64,000 nucleotides of DNA, taken from Spirosoma foliorum. Lineage in GTDB: Bacteria > Bacteroidota > Bacteroidia > Cytophagales > Spirosomataceae. The DNA lies in assembly GCF_014117325.1 (NCBI RefSeq), contig NZ_CP059732.1, forward strand, positions 4,539,001 through 4,603,000. Direction: 5' to 3'. The notes under the pieces were generated by a model, which was not told the DNA's origin, ran no database searches, and saw nothing but the letters and a program-made list of their open reading frames with translations. Below are positions 52,825-62,076 of the stretch, piece by piece. The position numbers were made by a program, and so were the translations under genes. The first letter of the stretch is position 1. Each line of letters starts with the position of its first letter.

Positions 52825-55221
52825 TTACTTGAACTCGAAATTGTACGTCAAACTCGGGATTGGTGCCCCAAAAATGCTGAGTCGGTAGGGATTTGTGGCC
52901 TGGCCTTCAGTGCGATAAAAGATCGAATACACATTTTTACGACCGTAGATGTTGTATACCGTAAAGGTCCAGTGGCCCTGCCAGCGTCGGTTTTTCATAC
53001 TCGGATTGTAGATATTCCAGGCGAAATCCAGCCGATGATAGTCGGGCAGGCGATACTGGTTACGTTCATCGTAGTACGGGTAAGTCCGACCCTGATAGCG
53101 AATGAACCCTTCCGGCGCCGTGTAAGGGCGACCTGTGCTGTAGGCAAAGTTGAACGAAAAACTATGGTGTTTCCCCTGATTGATGGTCAGACTCATATTC
53201 AAGCTATGAGGCCGATCGTAGTTGGCCCGGTACCAGTCGCCACCGTTAATCTGCTGCTGAAAATCAACGCCCTGATTCACCTGATTCAGTGTTCGGGCAA
53301 AGGTATAATTAACCCAACCCGTCAGTTCCCCTTTTTTCTTCGAAACCATCACTTCCAGACCATACGCCTTGCTTCGACCGGGCAACAATTGCGTTTCTGG
53401 ATAAGGTTGCAATAGAAAATCGGCACCCGGCTTATAGTCCAGAATGTGCTGCGTACTTCGCCAGTAAGCCTCCGCCGACAGTTCAAAAATGTTATTCTTC
53501 GAATTCTTGAAATATCCTACCGAAAACAACTGACTCACCTGTGGCTGAATATGCGCATCGGATGTTTTCCAGCGCGAGGTAGGCAAAGGCGTGGTTGTGT
53601 TGGTGATCACTTGCAAATACTGCCGCATCAGGTTATACCCAATCTTAATGGAGGAATTGGGCGTCAGGGCGTAACGCAAACCCAGCCGAGGTTCAAAACC
53701 GCCATATTGCTTCGTCACCTGCCCGGCTCCGTAGACTGCCGAATCAACAACAGTTGTGGCATCGGGCACTTCGCCGTTTGAATAGCGACGAACTACAGAT
53801 GGTCCCAGATTCAGGAAGTGGGAGTACCGCAAACCTGCCGATACAGCCAGGTTTTCCGACAAACTGATCTCATCTTCGGCATGAATCCCAAATTCCAGCG
53901 CATTCTCAATGGGGGTTTTCTGATAATTTACGGCCAGACTATTGCCCGGAATTAGCTCGCCCGGATTGAGTCGATAATGAGTGCCGCTGATACCAACTTC
54001 GATCTTCTGATTTTCTAACTGGTAGTTCAGGTTCGATTTGATCTGCCGTTGCAACAGTGACTGTTTCAGCACCACTTTATTATTGGTACTGTCTTCGGTC
54101 GATAGAATTCGGGGAATGTACTGCGCCACCAAGGCCGTTGTCTGTAGATTTGTTCGGTCATTGAACGCATGGAACCAACGAACCATGCCGTTGGCCGTTT
54201 GTTGGGCGTATTGGGTATTCACCGCATTAACATTGGCCAGACTCCCCAGTAGATTCGTTTGAAACAAATCCTGGCTCAAATACCCCATTGCCGTCACGGT
54301 ATTCTTGTCGTTGACCCGCCAGAACATCTTAGCCGTTCCATCCCCGAATTTGGCGCGGATATTATCTAAGCGGGGGGAAACTGCTCGAAGTAAAAAGTCA
54401 TTAAACGCACCCCGCCCCGATACCATCAAGGCCAATTTTCCTTTAACGATAGGCGTTTCAACCGTCAGTCGATTGGCTACGAAGCTCACCCCACCTGTCA
54501 GACGAAATTGATTCAGATCAGGGTTACGTAAGGCAATGTCCAGCACTGAAGCTGCTCGTCCGCCGTAACGAGCAGGCACATTCCCTTTGTACAAATCCAG
54601 ACTCCCCACGGCATCGGGCGGGAAGACCGAGAAAAGGCCGAACATGTGGGTCGGGTTGAAGATCGGCGTATCGTCAAGCAGAATCAGGTTTTGATCAGTT
54701 GTACCACCCCGGATGTTGACGCCGTTGGCGGCTTCTCCAACACTCGTAACGCCCGGCAGCATTTGCAAGCTCCGCAGAATATCTACTTCACCCAAGGCAG
54801 CGGGCATCTTTTTGAGCGTAGCGATATTGATCTGACTAACTCCCAAGAGAGGTTGACGCACGTTTCGGTCATAGCCTTTACTGGTTACGACCACTTCTTC
54901 GAGTTGACTGGATACAGAAGGCAGGTTAACATTAAAAACGGTATTTTCCCGTAAACTAATAGTAGCTCTATAAGGCACAAAACCCAAGCTCCGTACCACC
55001 AGAACGTGCTGACCAATACGCGCTTTGATCGAGAAATTCCCCTGGGCATCGGTGTAGGTACCGGTAGCTTTTTTTTCATAATCGAGTACCACGGCAGCCC
55101 GCACAATCGGTTGCTGGCTGGCGGAGTCACGAACGGTACCGGAAAGCGTATAGAGTATCTGGCTATGAGCTACAAACCTTACCAAAACCAGCAAGCAAAC
55201 TGTCAGTAGTAATCGATTCAT
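52825..55221 (-). CDS. TonB-dependent receptor paired with the DUF4249 lipoproteins
   Basis: 798 residues. Signal peptide ending RFVAHSQ; CarboxypepD_reg-like domain (LSGTVRDSASQQPIVRAAVV to LGFVPYRATISL); plug with VEEVVVTSKGYDRNVRQPLLG, NGVNIRGGTTDQNLILLDD and PARYGGRAASVLDI; a barrel ending PIPSLTYNFEFK. No SusD-like gene is present, and five DUF4249 genes follow in the same direction, so these lipoproteins are the likely surface partners. Divergent from the barrel gene at 55565. Confidence 0.92.
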   Translation of the reverse strand: MNRLLLTVCLLVLVRFVAHSQILYTLSGTVRDSASQQPIVRAAVVLDYEKKATGTYTDAQGNFSIKARIGQHVLVVRSLGFVPYRATISLRENTVFNVNLPSVSSQLEEVVVTSKGYDRNVRQPLLGVSQINIATLKKMPAALGEVDILRSLQMLPGVTSVGEAANGVNIRGGTTDQNLILLDDTPIFNPTHMFGLFSVFPPDAVGSLDLYKGNVPARYGGRAASVLDIALRNPDLNQFRLTGGVSFVANRLTVETPIVKGKLALMVSGRGAFNDFLLRAVSPRLDNIRAKFGDGTAKMFWRVNDKNTVTAMGYLSQDLFQTNLLGSLANVNAVNTQYAQQTANGMVRWFHAFNDRTNLQTTALVAQYIPRILSTEDSTNNKVVLKQSLLQRQIKSNLNYQLENQKIEVGISGTHYRLNPGELIPGNSLAVNYQKTPIENALEFGIHAEDEISLSENLAVSAGLRYSHFLNLGPSVVRRYSNGEVPDATTVVDSAVYGAGQVTKQYGGFEPRLGLRYALTPNSSIKIGYNLMRQYLQVITNTTTPLPTSRWKTSDAHIQPQVSQLFSVGYFKNSKNNIFELSAEAYWRSTQHILDYKPGADFLLQPYPETQLLPGRSKAYGLEVMVSKKKGELTGWVNYTFARTLNQVNQGVDFQQQINGGDWYRANYDRPHSLNMSLTINQGKHHSFSFNFAYSTGRPYTAPEGFIRYQGRTYPYYDERNQYRLPDYHRLDFAWNIYNPSMKNRRWQGHWTFTVYNIYGRKNVYSIFYRTEGQATNPYRLSIFGAPIPSLTYNFEFK

Positions 55222-55564
55222 GAAAAGAAAGGTTAATGCTTTGGTGTGTTTCTTTTAGCGTAGCATACCTATAAATCCGTTTTTTTCATAGACGTATTAT
55301 AGAACGAAAACGCTGTCGACCTGTTTTGCTTTTCCAAAACGTTATGCTTTCGGTAAAAGCAAACCGGTTAACTAACAGGGATTAATGATAAAGGTTAAGG
55401 AAACTTTTATATACTTGCATTAGCCAATAACAGCCGGGCTATAGCCCAACTTTTTTAGTCATTTTCTCGACAATTCTAGGATAAACCCATCTCCGTGATT
55501 TTAGCAGCAGAATTCCAACTAATTAGCGATTTTTAGGGTCAGAAGAGAAAACCAGGTTTACACA
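55222..55564. promoter_or_regulatory. Divergent promoter region between TonB receptor and barrel protein
   Basis: 343 bp without a gene. TATACTTG at 55410-55417 (seven of eight to TAnnTTTG) would start the plus-strand barrel gene with a leader of about 140 bases. No clear hairpin or riboswitch was seen. Confidence 0.35.
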
Positions 55565-56284
55565 ATGAAAAAGGCATTTTTACTTCTTTTGACAGCCCTG
55601 ACAACCAGCCTTTCTTTTGGTCAAAAAACAGAATCGATACTCGCTCTGAACGCCAATTTATTTTCCTTTCAGGGTTATTCTGCCGAGAAAAGTTCTCAAA
55701 TAAACTTGTCAACCGATGGCTCTACCGGCTATACGAATAATCCATTTGGGGGGCAAAATGGAGTTTCTTATGGAGCTTCCTATCAGATTCAGCGCATTTC
55801 CCGGCGCAACTTCATTGCTGGTATCAGTGTAGGATACGAGAACCTACGCAGTAAGACAACCTTAAATGCGGTTAATGGCTATAATACCCAGACCGGCACC
55901 TATCAGGATGCAGCATCGGGCCAAACCTATCTATCCAGCAATCAACTCAATGCGTTCCCTTACGTGGGCTATCGAATTGGTCTTCAACAGGTTTCGGTCG
56001 ATCTAACCGCGGGACTGGATGTTGGGTATCTGCTGAGTTCAAAGGAAATCGGGAAAGCAACAGGAGCTAACGGAAAAACCTATAGCACATCAATCGATAG
56101 AACGGGGCTGAAAACAGATGTCAGACCCAGGGGCCAAATCACGGTATTTTACAAACGAGTAGGCGCTTATACGTCCTATGCTTATGGGCTCAGCAACTAC
56201 AAAAGTGGTTGGGTTGGCGGTCGGAATGAATGTAATTCGTCCGTAATCCGATTCGGAGTGTTGTACAAAATCAAAGGGAAGTAA
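55565..56284 (+). CDS. Outer-membrane beta-barrel protein, unknown function
   Basis: 239 residues. Signal peptide AFLLLLTALTTSLSFGQ. The remainder alternates polar and hydrophobic residues in strands (GVSYGASYQIQRISRRNFIA, AFPYVGYRIGLQQVSVDLTA, VIRFGVLYKIKGK with a final aromatic/basic segment) like small porin-type barrels. No family is certain. Followed 21 bp later by a lipoprotein on the same strand. Confidence 0.68.
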   Translation: MKKAFLLLLTALTTSLSFGQKTESILALNANLFSFQGYSAEKSSQINLSTDGSTGYTNNPFGGQNGVSYGASYQIQRISRRNFIAGISVGYENLRSKTTLNAVNGYNTQTGTYQDAASGQTYLSSNQLNAFPYVGYRIGLQQVSVDLTAGLDVGYLLSSKEIGKATGANGKTYSTSIDRTGLKTDVRPRGQITVFYKRVGAYTSYAYGLSNYKSGWVGGRNECNSSVIRFGVLYKIKGK

Positions 56285-56305
56285 CCAGATTCACTATACA
56301 CACTT

Positions 56306-57271
56306 ATGCGTAGAAACCTTCATTTCCTTCTTCCGGTCAGTTTACTGGCGCTACTTGGTTGCAATTCTCAAACTACGGATCAGATCATTGTAACGCCCCT
56401 TAATCCATCAGCTATCGGAACGTCGAGTCGATCAATGCCCGATTCGATCGCGACCTACCAACCAGTTTTCGGCACCACAGGCACGCCCCGTCAGTTTCCA
56501 TTTGGCCAATTGAATCCAGTGAACACAACGCTTAGCTTAAAGCAAGTGACGCTCAATGGAAAAACCTGGATTACGTACCAATATGATGCACAAAACCGCC
56601 TTATCGAACGCACCAATTACTATACAGATGGCGTGCATATTTATTTTCAGCTCACCTACACGTATGATAACAATGGGCTCGTGCAGGTTGCGTCTAAGTT
56701 GAACAAGGAGGCCCCATTTATAGAAGGTTCTCCTCAACATAACGATCTACTACCTAGTCGAACAATCGGCTACAGCCCCACTGACAAAGGAATAGCCGGG
56801 CTAACAAAAACAACAAATACGGTCTTTTCAGAGTGGTCCCAGCAAGCTGGAATTGCCCAATCTCAATTAGGGTTCAGCCCATCAGGAGCCTATATCTGGT
56901 CGGGTACGATTGATGACCAGGGTAAACGTATCGACGGCACCACCTACCGACGAAATGACGCAGGAAATATCCTCTGGGCCCGTTCGATAGCGCCACTCGA
57001 TTATTGGGCAGTCGATTATTTTACGTACGACACCCATCCCAATCCCTTCCGAACAACAGGTGATTCTGAAATGGTCACGATGGGCGAGTTGTTATCCTTC
57101 AACACGACTAACGTGAACAATGTAGTCACGCGAAAAACGATCAACCAACCGGGAGCTGGCGATGCGTGGCGCTACGAATACACCTACCGGGCTGACGGCT
57201 ATCCTGCTCAAATGAAGTCGTATCGGGGTACAGAGTTTATTAATACCATTGAGTATACCTATAATCAGTAA
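56306..57271 (+). CDS. Lipoprotein with RHS/YD-like repeats
   Basis: 321 residues. Lipobox LLALLGC with Cys at 19. The body has repeated Y-x-YDxxNRL-type units: WITYQYDAQNRLIERTNYYT, LTYTYDNNGLVQVASKL, WRYEYTYRADGYPAQMKSYR, ending IEYTYNQ, a short-strand repeat pattern of YD/RHS or DUF4595-like surface proteins. Function unknown. A perfect 19-bp hairpin of the GTGGTGTCAG family follows 4 bp after the stop. Confidence 0.72.
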   Translation: MRRNLHFLLPVSLLALLGCNSQTTDQIIVTPLNPSAIGTSSRSMPDSIATYQPVFGTTGTPRQFPFGQLNPVNTTLSLKQVTLNGKTWITYQYDAQNRLIERTNYYTDGVHIYFQLTYTYDNNGLVQVASKLNKEAPFIEGSPQHNDLLPSRTIGYSPTDKGIAGLTKTTNTVFSEWSQQAGIAQSQLGFSPSGAYIWSGTIDDQGKRIDGTTYRRNDAGNILWARSIAPLDYWAVDYFTYDTHPNPFRTTGDSEMVTMGELLSFNTTNVNNVVTRKTINQPGAGDAWRYEYTYRADGYPAQMKSYRGTEFINTIEYTYNQ

Positions 57272-57275
57272 AGCT

Positions 57276-57317
57276 ATCGACGTGGTGTCAGTTTTTAGAA
57301 ACTGACACCACGTCGAT
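57276..57317. repeat. 19-bp perfect hairpin, GTGGTGTCAG family, copy 2
   Basis: Arms ATCGACGTGGTGTCAGTTT (57276-57294) and 57299-57317 are exact complements with a TTAG loop. The inner part matches the hairpin at 6283-6312 (GTGGTGTCAGGTT, loop TAAG). It may end the lipoprotein transcript. Confidence 0.85.
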
Positions 57318-57399
57318 GTACATCTGCGATTCCTGAACAAGAGCGCACCACCTTGCCATTAATCAAATTTTTCCAACTAAATTACCTTTTTTAGTTGGT

Positions 57400-58701
57400 A
57401 TGCGCTTTCTCGCTTTTGCTCTAATTACCTTTCTTTTTGTCAATCTACTCACCAGTTGCGTAGACCCAATTGAGTTAACGCTTAACGGAACGGTTAATAC
57501 GTTGGTGGTTGATGGAACCATCACAAACCGCGCGGAACCACAAATTATTCGCATTAATCGCTCGAAAGCCGACCCACTGACAGGCCGTTTTGGCAGTGTT
57601 CCCATCACAAAAGCAACTGTTGAAGTTCTTGTTGATTCAGTTAATGTTATTCCCTGCCACGAAACCGAAGCCGGGAGCTATCAGCTACCCAGCGATTTTA
57701 AAGGCCAGATCGGTCATAGTTATCAACTCCGCTTTACACTCAGCGACGGCACGCACTACCAATCGACGCCACAAATTATGCCCGCAGTTCCTGCTATTGA
57801 TCGGGTATCGTCGCAGTACAATTCGGCAAGTTTGCCCGTCGAACTCGCCTTAACAGGTGGCTATCGAGGTGGTCATGATGTATATATCGACTGGAAAGAC
57901 CCCGCCAATGAGCAGAACTATTACCGATGGGAGTGGAAATTGTGGGAAAAGCAGTCGTGGTGTCGGAGTTGCCAACAAGGGGTTTATGCGGTCAATGCCA
58001 TTCTTGACCATGTGTATAAAGACAAAACGTTTTATGTATCGGGCGATGCACTCTACGAAAACTGTTTTGTACCGACCAATTATTTCGAAGCGGGCCAGCC
58101 CCCTTTCACAACCGGATTATACGTCTATGATTATCCGTGCCGCATGGAATGCTGGGAAATTCTGTACAGTTCGGCACTCAATGTTTTCGATGATCAGTTC
58201 AGTAATGGCGGCCTGATTACCAAACGAAAAATTGCCCAGATCCCCTACTACGACAGTACAGCCTGCCTGGTTGAAATCAGACAGTTGTCTCTGACGAAGC
58301 CAGCCTATTCGTACTTTAAGCGCTTTCAGGATCAAACTCAAACTACAAATGGCCTGACCGACCCCATACCTTCTGCCCCGGTAGGCAACATTCAGAATTT
58401 GGGTAACAGCCAGGAGCACGTTGTGGGCTATTTCACGGCCTCTGCGGTGTCGGCGGTTCGGCATTGGATTGACCGAAAAGATGTGATTGGCTTGCCATTC
58501 GGCCAAACCGACCCAACTGGTCCCTCTAAACTGCCGGGTTCTGAGCTGTTCTATTCGCTCAATTTGCGGCAACCTACTCCTGAACCCATTTACCCTTACC
58601 CCAACATCCGCATTCTTGGTGGTCCTCCCCGACCCGTAACCGCCATCTGCGTTCCCAGCGATAGCCGGACGCCCTTTAAACCCGATGGTTGGCAGGAGTA
58701 G
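57400..58701 (+). CDS. DUF4249 lipoprotein, paralog 6 (inverted, separate from the array)
   Basis: 433 residues. Lipobox FVNLLTSC (Cys 20). Blocks: VVDGTITNRAEPQIIRINRS, HETEAGSYQLPSDFKGQIGH, YYRWEWKLWEKQSWCRSC, YDYPCRMECWEILYSS, ending SDSRTPFKPDGWQE. The second cysteine pair is CRMEC instead of CRTQC. It is on the plus strand, 2.2 kb beyond the receptor, and is not obviously linked to another TonB gene; closest in wording to paralogs 1 and 3. Confidence 0.88.
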   Translation: MRFLAFALITFLFVNLLTSCVDPIELTLNGTVNTLVVDGTITNRAEPQIIRINRSKADPLTGRFGSVPITKATVEVLVDSVNVIPCHETEAGSYQLPSDFKGQIGHSYQLRFTLSDGTHYQSTPQIMPAVPAIDRVSSQYNSASLPVELALTGGYRGGHDVYIDWKDPANEQNYYRWEWKLWEKQSWCRSCQQGVYAVNAILDHVYKDKTFYVSGDALYENCFVPTNYFEAGQPPFTTGLYVYDYPCRMECWEILYSSALNVFDDQFSNGGLITKRKIAQIPYYDSTACLVEIRQLSLTKPAYSYFKRFQDQTQTTNGLTDPIPSAPVGNIQNLGNSQEHVVGYFTASAVSAVRHWIDRKDVIGLPFGQTDPTGPSKLPGSELFYSLNLRQPTPEPIYPYPNIRILGGPPRPVTAICVPSDSRTPFKPDGWQE

Positions 58702-58732
58702 TTCGAGGTTTGTAGGTGGCTACCGCAAAATA

Positions 58733-59497
58733 TCAAACGAAGACTTCTTCCACTAGCCCCTGTTGTACCTCGTAACAAGCTACTAAAGCCTGACCTAGTA
58801 AGTGATGACCGGTGCTATTTAAATGGCTAGGGTCGTCTGTAAGATAAACCTTTTCGTCGGGGCGGATAATCAAGTGGGTATCCAGAACAGTCATTCCCCA
58901 TCGATTACCTTCGTTCAACACTATAGTACGCCCCTGTTTCCGCAACCATTGACTAACCAGATCACGATGGGGCGTAGGTGTCAACAGAATAACGTTTTCC
59001 CGATGTGGATGCAATTGCTCCAGTAAGGCGGCTATCTCCTGTTCAACATAGAGCAGCTGTTTTACGAGACCAGCAGGCTTACTTACACACAACAAAAGGC
59101 GTTTAAGCCAATTCTTCATTTGTTTGATTCGACCGATGGGTGTCCTATCGAGCGGCAAGGGTGGCAGCGCCCTCATAGCACTCAATTCGTTCGTTGTCAA
59201 TCCATAGCCTGCCTGTTTAGGCACTTTTTTAGTGGGTGTTTTAAACAGTTTCCAAAACGTAGATGGATGCTGAAGGTTGTAATGGGCCGGTTGGATAATC
59301 AATAAATCAACGTTCGAGAGGTCTAGGTGCGCTAGTGTTTCCCGAACAGTAGCCAGTGGCAGAAAAACATAGCTGGTAATTTGAGGAGAGTAACCCGTTT
59401 CTTTGAGTCGATCCGAAAATTGATCCACAAAGCTGCGTTCATTCGAAGTTAGTCCATAGCCATAGACCTGACACCCACCAATTACCAGAATATTCAT
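58733..59497 (-). CDS. SGNH/GDSL-type hydrolase
   Basis: 254 residues from MNILVIGGCQVYGYG. Block I appears as VIGGCQVYGYGLT, where the usual GDS is GGC and so the nucleophile Ser may be absent or shifted; block V DPSHLNSTGHHLL carries the catalytic Asp-x-x-His. No clear signal peptide. It probably acts on acyl or acetyl esters, but the unusual block I leaves activity open. The frame opens at 59548; ATG 59497 puts the first beta strand at the N-terminus. Confidence 0.6.
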   Translation of the reverse strand: MNILVIGGCQVYGYGLTSNERSFVDQFSDRLKETGYSPQITSYVFLPLATVRETLAHLDLSNVDLLIIQPAHYNLQHPSTFWKLFKTPTKKVPKQAGYGLTTNELSAMRALPPLPLDRTPIGRIKQMKNWLKRLLLCVSKPAGLVKQLLYVEQEIAALLEQLHPHRENVILLTPTPHRDLVSQWLRKQGRTIVLNEGNRWGMTVLDTHLIIRPDEKVYLTDDPSHLNSTGHHLLGQALVACYEVQQGLVEEVFV

Positions 59498-59658
59498 GTT
59501 GAGTATACGTTTAATTCCAAAATATGACCTTATTAGCCATATTTGCATTAGACGTATACTTTATGAAATTGTTTCGCTTTAAGTGAATTAAAAATCAATA
59601 AAAAGATACAAAAAGGACTATTACCTTGTATTCTCCGTGTTTGAATCTATTATACGGA

Positions 59659-59689
59659 TTTGGTTGACCCGAGGGGAATTGTAATTTTG
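59659..59689 (+). promoter_or_regulatory. Consensus Bacteroidota promoter of the phosphoglucomutase gene
   Basis: TTTG (59659-59662), 19 bases, TAATTTTG (59682-59689): an exact match to TTTG-N19-TAnnTTTG. Transcription would start near 59696, leaving a leader of about 135 bases before the ATG at 59833. The rest of the 59498-59832 gap is AT-rich and holds no gene; inverted GTATACG/CGTATAC words lie near 59503 and 59550. Confidence 0.8.
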
Positions 59690-59832
59690 GCCGCGTAATG
59701 ATGTCTCAGCCAAAAAAAATTCATAAAGGATTAACTACTACAGGTTTTTTGACATATTCCCGAAAATAATGTTCTTTTTTGCATACAACGAAATATATTC
59801 ACTCTATAATCAATAACAGTTTATACATAAGC

Positions 59833-61590
59833 ATGGCAACAGCCCTTGACTCCCCTACCCAGCAACGTGTTGATAAATGGCTTACCGGTAATTACGATGC
59901 CGCAACTAAAGAATCGATCCAGCATCTGATTGATTCGGGTAACATTACCGAACTCACCGATTCTTTCTACCGCGATCTTGAATTTGGTACAGGCGGTTTG
60001 CGTGGCATTTTGGGTGTGGGCTCCAACCGAATGAATCGCTACACAGTTGGTGCCGCAACACAGGGTCTTTCCAATTACATCAATGCCGCTTTTCCGGGCG
60101 AAGACATCAGCGTGGCCATTGCCCACGACAGTCGCCGGATGAGCCCTGAATTTGCCCGGTTAGTAGCCGATATTTTTTCGGCAAACGGCATTAAAGTATA
60201 TCTGTTTAGCGCTCTTCGTCCGACGCCAGAGTTATCGTTTGCGATTCGGCAGTTGGGTTGCCAGAGCGGTATTGTCGTTACGGCCTCGCATAACCCACCC
60301 GAATATAACGGCTACAAAGTGTACTGGAACGATGGCGGTCAGGTGGTGGCCCCGCACGATAAGGCCATTATTGCAGAGGTTAACAAGATCACGTCGGTTG
60401 ATGATATTAAGTTTGAGGGTATTCCTGAGCGCATTCATCTGATCGATGAAGAAATTGACGCACCTTATGTAGAACGGGTTAAGTCGAATGCGGTGAATCC
60501 AGACGTTATTAAACGTCAGGCCAATCTGAACATCGTGTACACGCCCATTCACGGAACGGGCATTACGCTGGTACCGCGTGTGCTGGATGCATTAGGTTTC
60601 AACAACGTTCATATTGTTCAGGAACAGGCAACCCCAGACGGAAACTTCCCAACAGTAAAATCGCCCAACCCCGAAGAACGCGCAGCCATGCAACTGGCTT
60701 TAGATTTGGCTAATTCGCTGGACGCCGATCTTATCATGGCAACCGACCCCGACGCCGACCGCGTTGGCGCTGGAGCCCGCAATCATCATGGCGAATTTGA
60801 GTTGCTGAACGGCAACCAGATGGCCAGTCTGATCATTTATTACTTACTGAATGCCTGGAAAGATGCCGGTAAACTGACTGGTAAGGAGTTCGTGGCAAAG
60901 ACCATCGTAACCACCGATCTCATCGATCAGATGTGCAAAAACTACGGTGTAACCTGCTATAACACACTAACGGGCTTCAAATACATTGCCGAAGTAATTC
61001 GTGAACTAGAGGGCAAAGAGAAGTTTATTGGTGGTGGTGAAGAAAGTTATGGCTACCTCATCGGCGATTTTGTACGTGACAAAGATGCTATTGCGTCCTG
61101 CGCTATCATTGCTGAATTGACTGCCTACGCCAAAGATCAGGGCAAGAGTCTGTTCGATATGCTGATGGCCATGTACCAGGACAATGGTTTCTATTATGAA
61201 TCGCTGGTATCACTGACCAAGAAAGGTAAATCAGGTGCCGAAGAAATTCAGCAGATGATGGCTGACTTCCGCGCCAATCCGCCTAAATCGATTGCCGGTT
61301 CACCTGTGGTTCGGGTAGATGACTACAAGGCCCTGACTCGACTCGATGCAACAACTGGCACAACCTCAGCCATCGAAGCGGGTAAAATGGGTATCGAATC
61401 ATCGAACGTGCTGCAATTCTTCACAGAAGATGGTACGAAAGTATCGGCTCGCCCATCCGGTACTGAACCAAAAATTAAATTCTACGTCAGCGTTCGTGAG
61501 CCACTCGAAAGTAAAGAAGCATTTGATGATACGTATGCTCAATTAAAAGCAAAAGTGCAACGAGTCATTGATGAGTTACAACTGACCTAG
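59833..61590 (+). CDS. Phosphoglucomutase/phosphomannomutase family protein
   Basis: 585 residues from MATALDSPTQQRV (the frame opens 18 codons upstream at 59779). All four blocks of the alpha-D-phosphohexomutase superfamily are visible: the phosphoserine loop VTASHNPPEYNG with S152; the Mg site DPDADRVG; GGGEESYGYL; and the phosphate-binding RPSGTEPKIKFY near the C-terminus. It interconverts hexose 1- and 6-phosphates for glycan and storage pathways. A consensus promoter precedes it and a strong terminator follows. Confidence 0.94.
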   Translation: MATALDSPTQQRVDKWLTGNYDAATKESIQHLIDSGNITELTDSFYRDLEFGTGGLRGILGVGSNRMNRYTVGAATQGLSNYINAAFPGEDISVAIAHDSRRMSPEFARLVADIFSANGIKVYLFSALRPTPELSFAIRQLGCQSGIVVTASHNPPEYNGYKVYWNDGGQVVAPHDKAIIAEVNKITSVDDIKFEGIPERIHLIDEEIDAPYVERVKSNAVNPDVIKRQANLNIVYTPIHGTGITLVPRVLDALGFNNVHIVQEQATPDGNFPTVKSPNPEERAAMQLALDLANSLDADLIMATDPDADRVGAGARNHHGEFELLNGNQMASLIIYYLLNAWKDAGKLTGKEFVAKTIVTTDLIDQMCKNYGVTCYNTLTGFKYIAEVIRELEGKEKFIGGGEESYGYLIGDFVRDKDAIASCAIIAELTAYAKDQGKSLFDMLMAMYQDNGFYYESLVSLTKKGKSGAEEIQQMMADFRANPPKSIAGSPVVRVDDYKALTRLDATTGTTSAIEAGKMGIESSNVLQFFTEDGTKVSARPSGTEPKIKFYVSVREPLESKEAFDDTYAQLKAKVQRVIDELQLT

Positions 61591-61620
61591 TCGCTCTTAT
61601 AATGCTTATGATAGTATCTG

Positions 61621-61650
61621 GCCCGCCTGTGCAAACAGGTGGGCTTTTTT
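61621..61650 (+). terminator. Intrinsic terminator after the phosphohexomutase gene
   Basis: GCCCGCCTGT (61621-61630) pairs with ACAGGTGGGC (61635-61644), loop GCAA (a stable tetraloop), followed by six T. One G-U pair. Confidence 0.92.
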
Positions 61651-61802
61651 ATGCTTGTGTTTACCTACGTATTCTTAGCCTGTAAATCAGACTAGCTCAA
61701 AACGTTCTGTGGGGACACCTAGAGTATACACACATTTGCCTCACAGGTTAATAAGCCCTGTAAGGGCGTCCTGTCAATAGTTATTGTTGCTTATTAAGAG
61801 CA

Positions 61803-61860
61803 CTCAGCGTCGTAGGTGCGACCTAATTCCAGCTATATAGGTCGCACCTACGGCGCTGAG
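61803..61860. repeat. 23-bp inverted repeat (CTCAGCG...GACCTA)
   Basis: Arms 61803-61825 (start CTCAGCGTCGTAGGTGCGAC) and 61838-61860 pair with one G-T mismatch across 23 bp around a 12-base loop. Upstream at about 61740-61780 a weaker GCCCTGTAAGGGC hairpin lies. The remaining 61651-62076 stretch holds no gene and no certain promoter. Confidence 0.8.
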
Positions 61861-62076
61861 GTTATATCCAATCCACGGTTTCTATTAACAAGCCACTCCT
61901 ATCGGAGTTTCGAATAGGCCAAAATCCAGTCAACACCCCTAATTATCCGTTCAACAAGAATTAAAGATATATTAAAGTTTATATCCTCTTTACTAGTATA
62001 ATTGTAGATAGTCACACGAGTAATTCTACTCTGTTTCTTTTACTTAATCAGGTCAACCTGTAATAAAGCTTATTTT

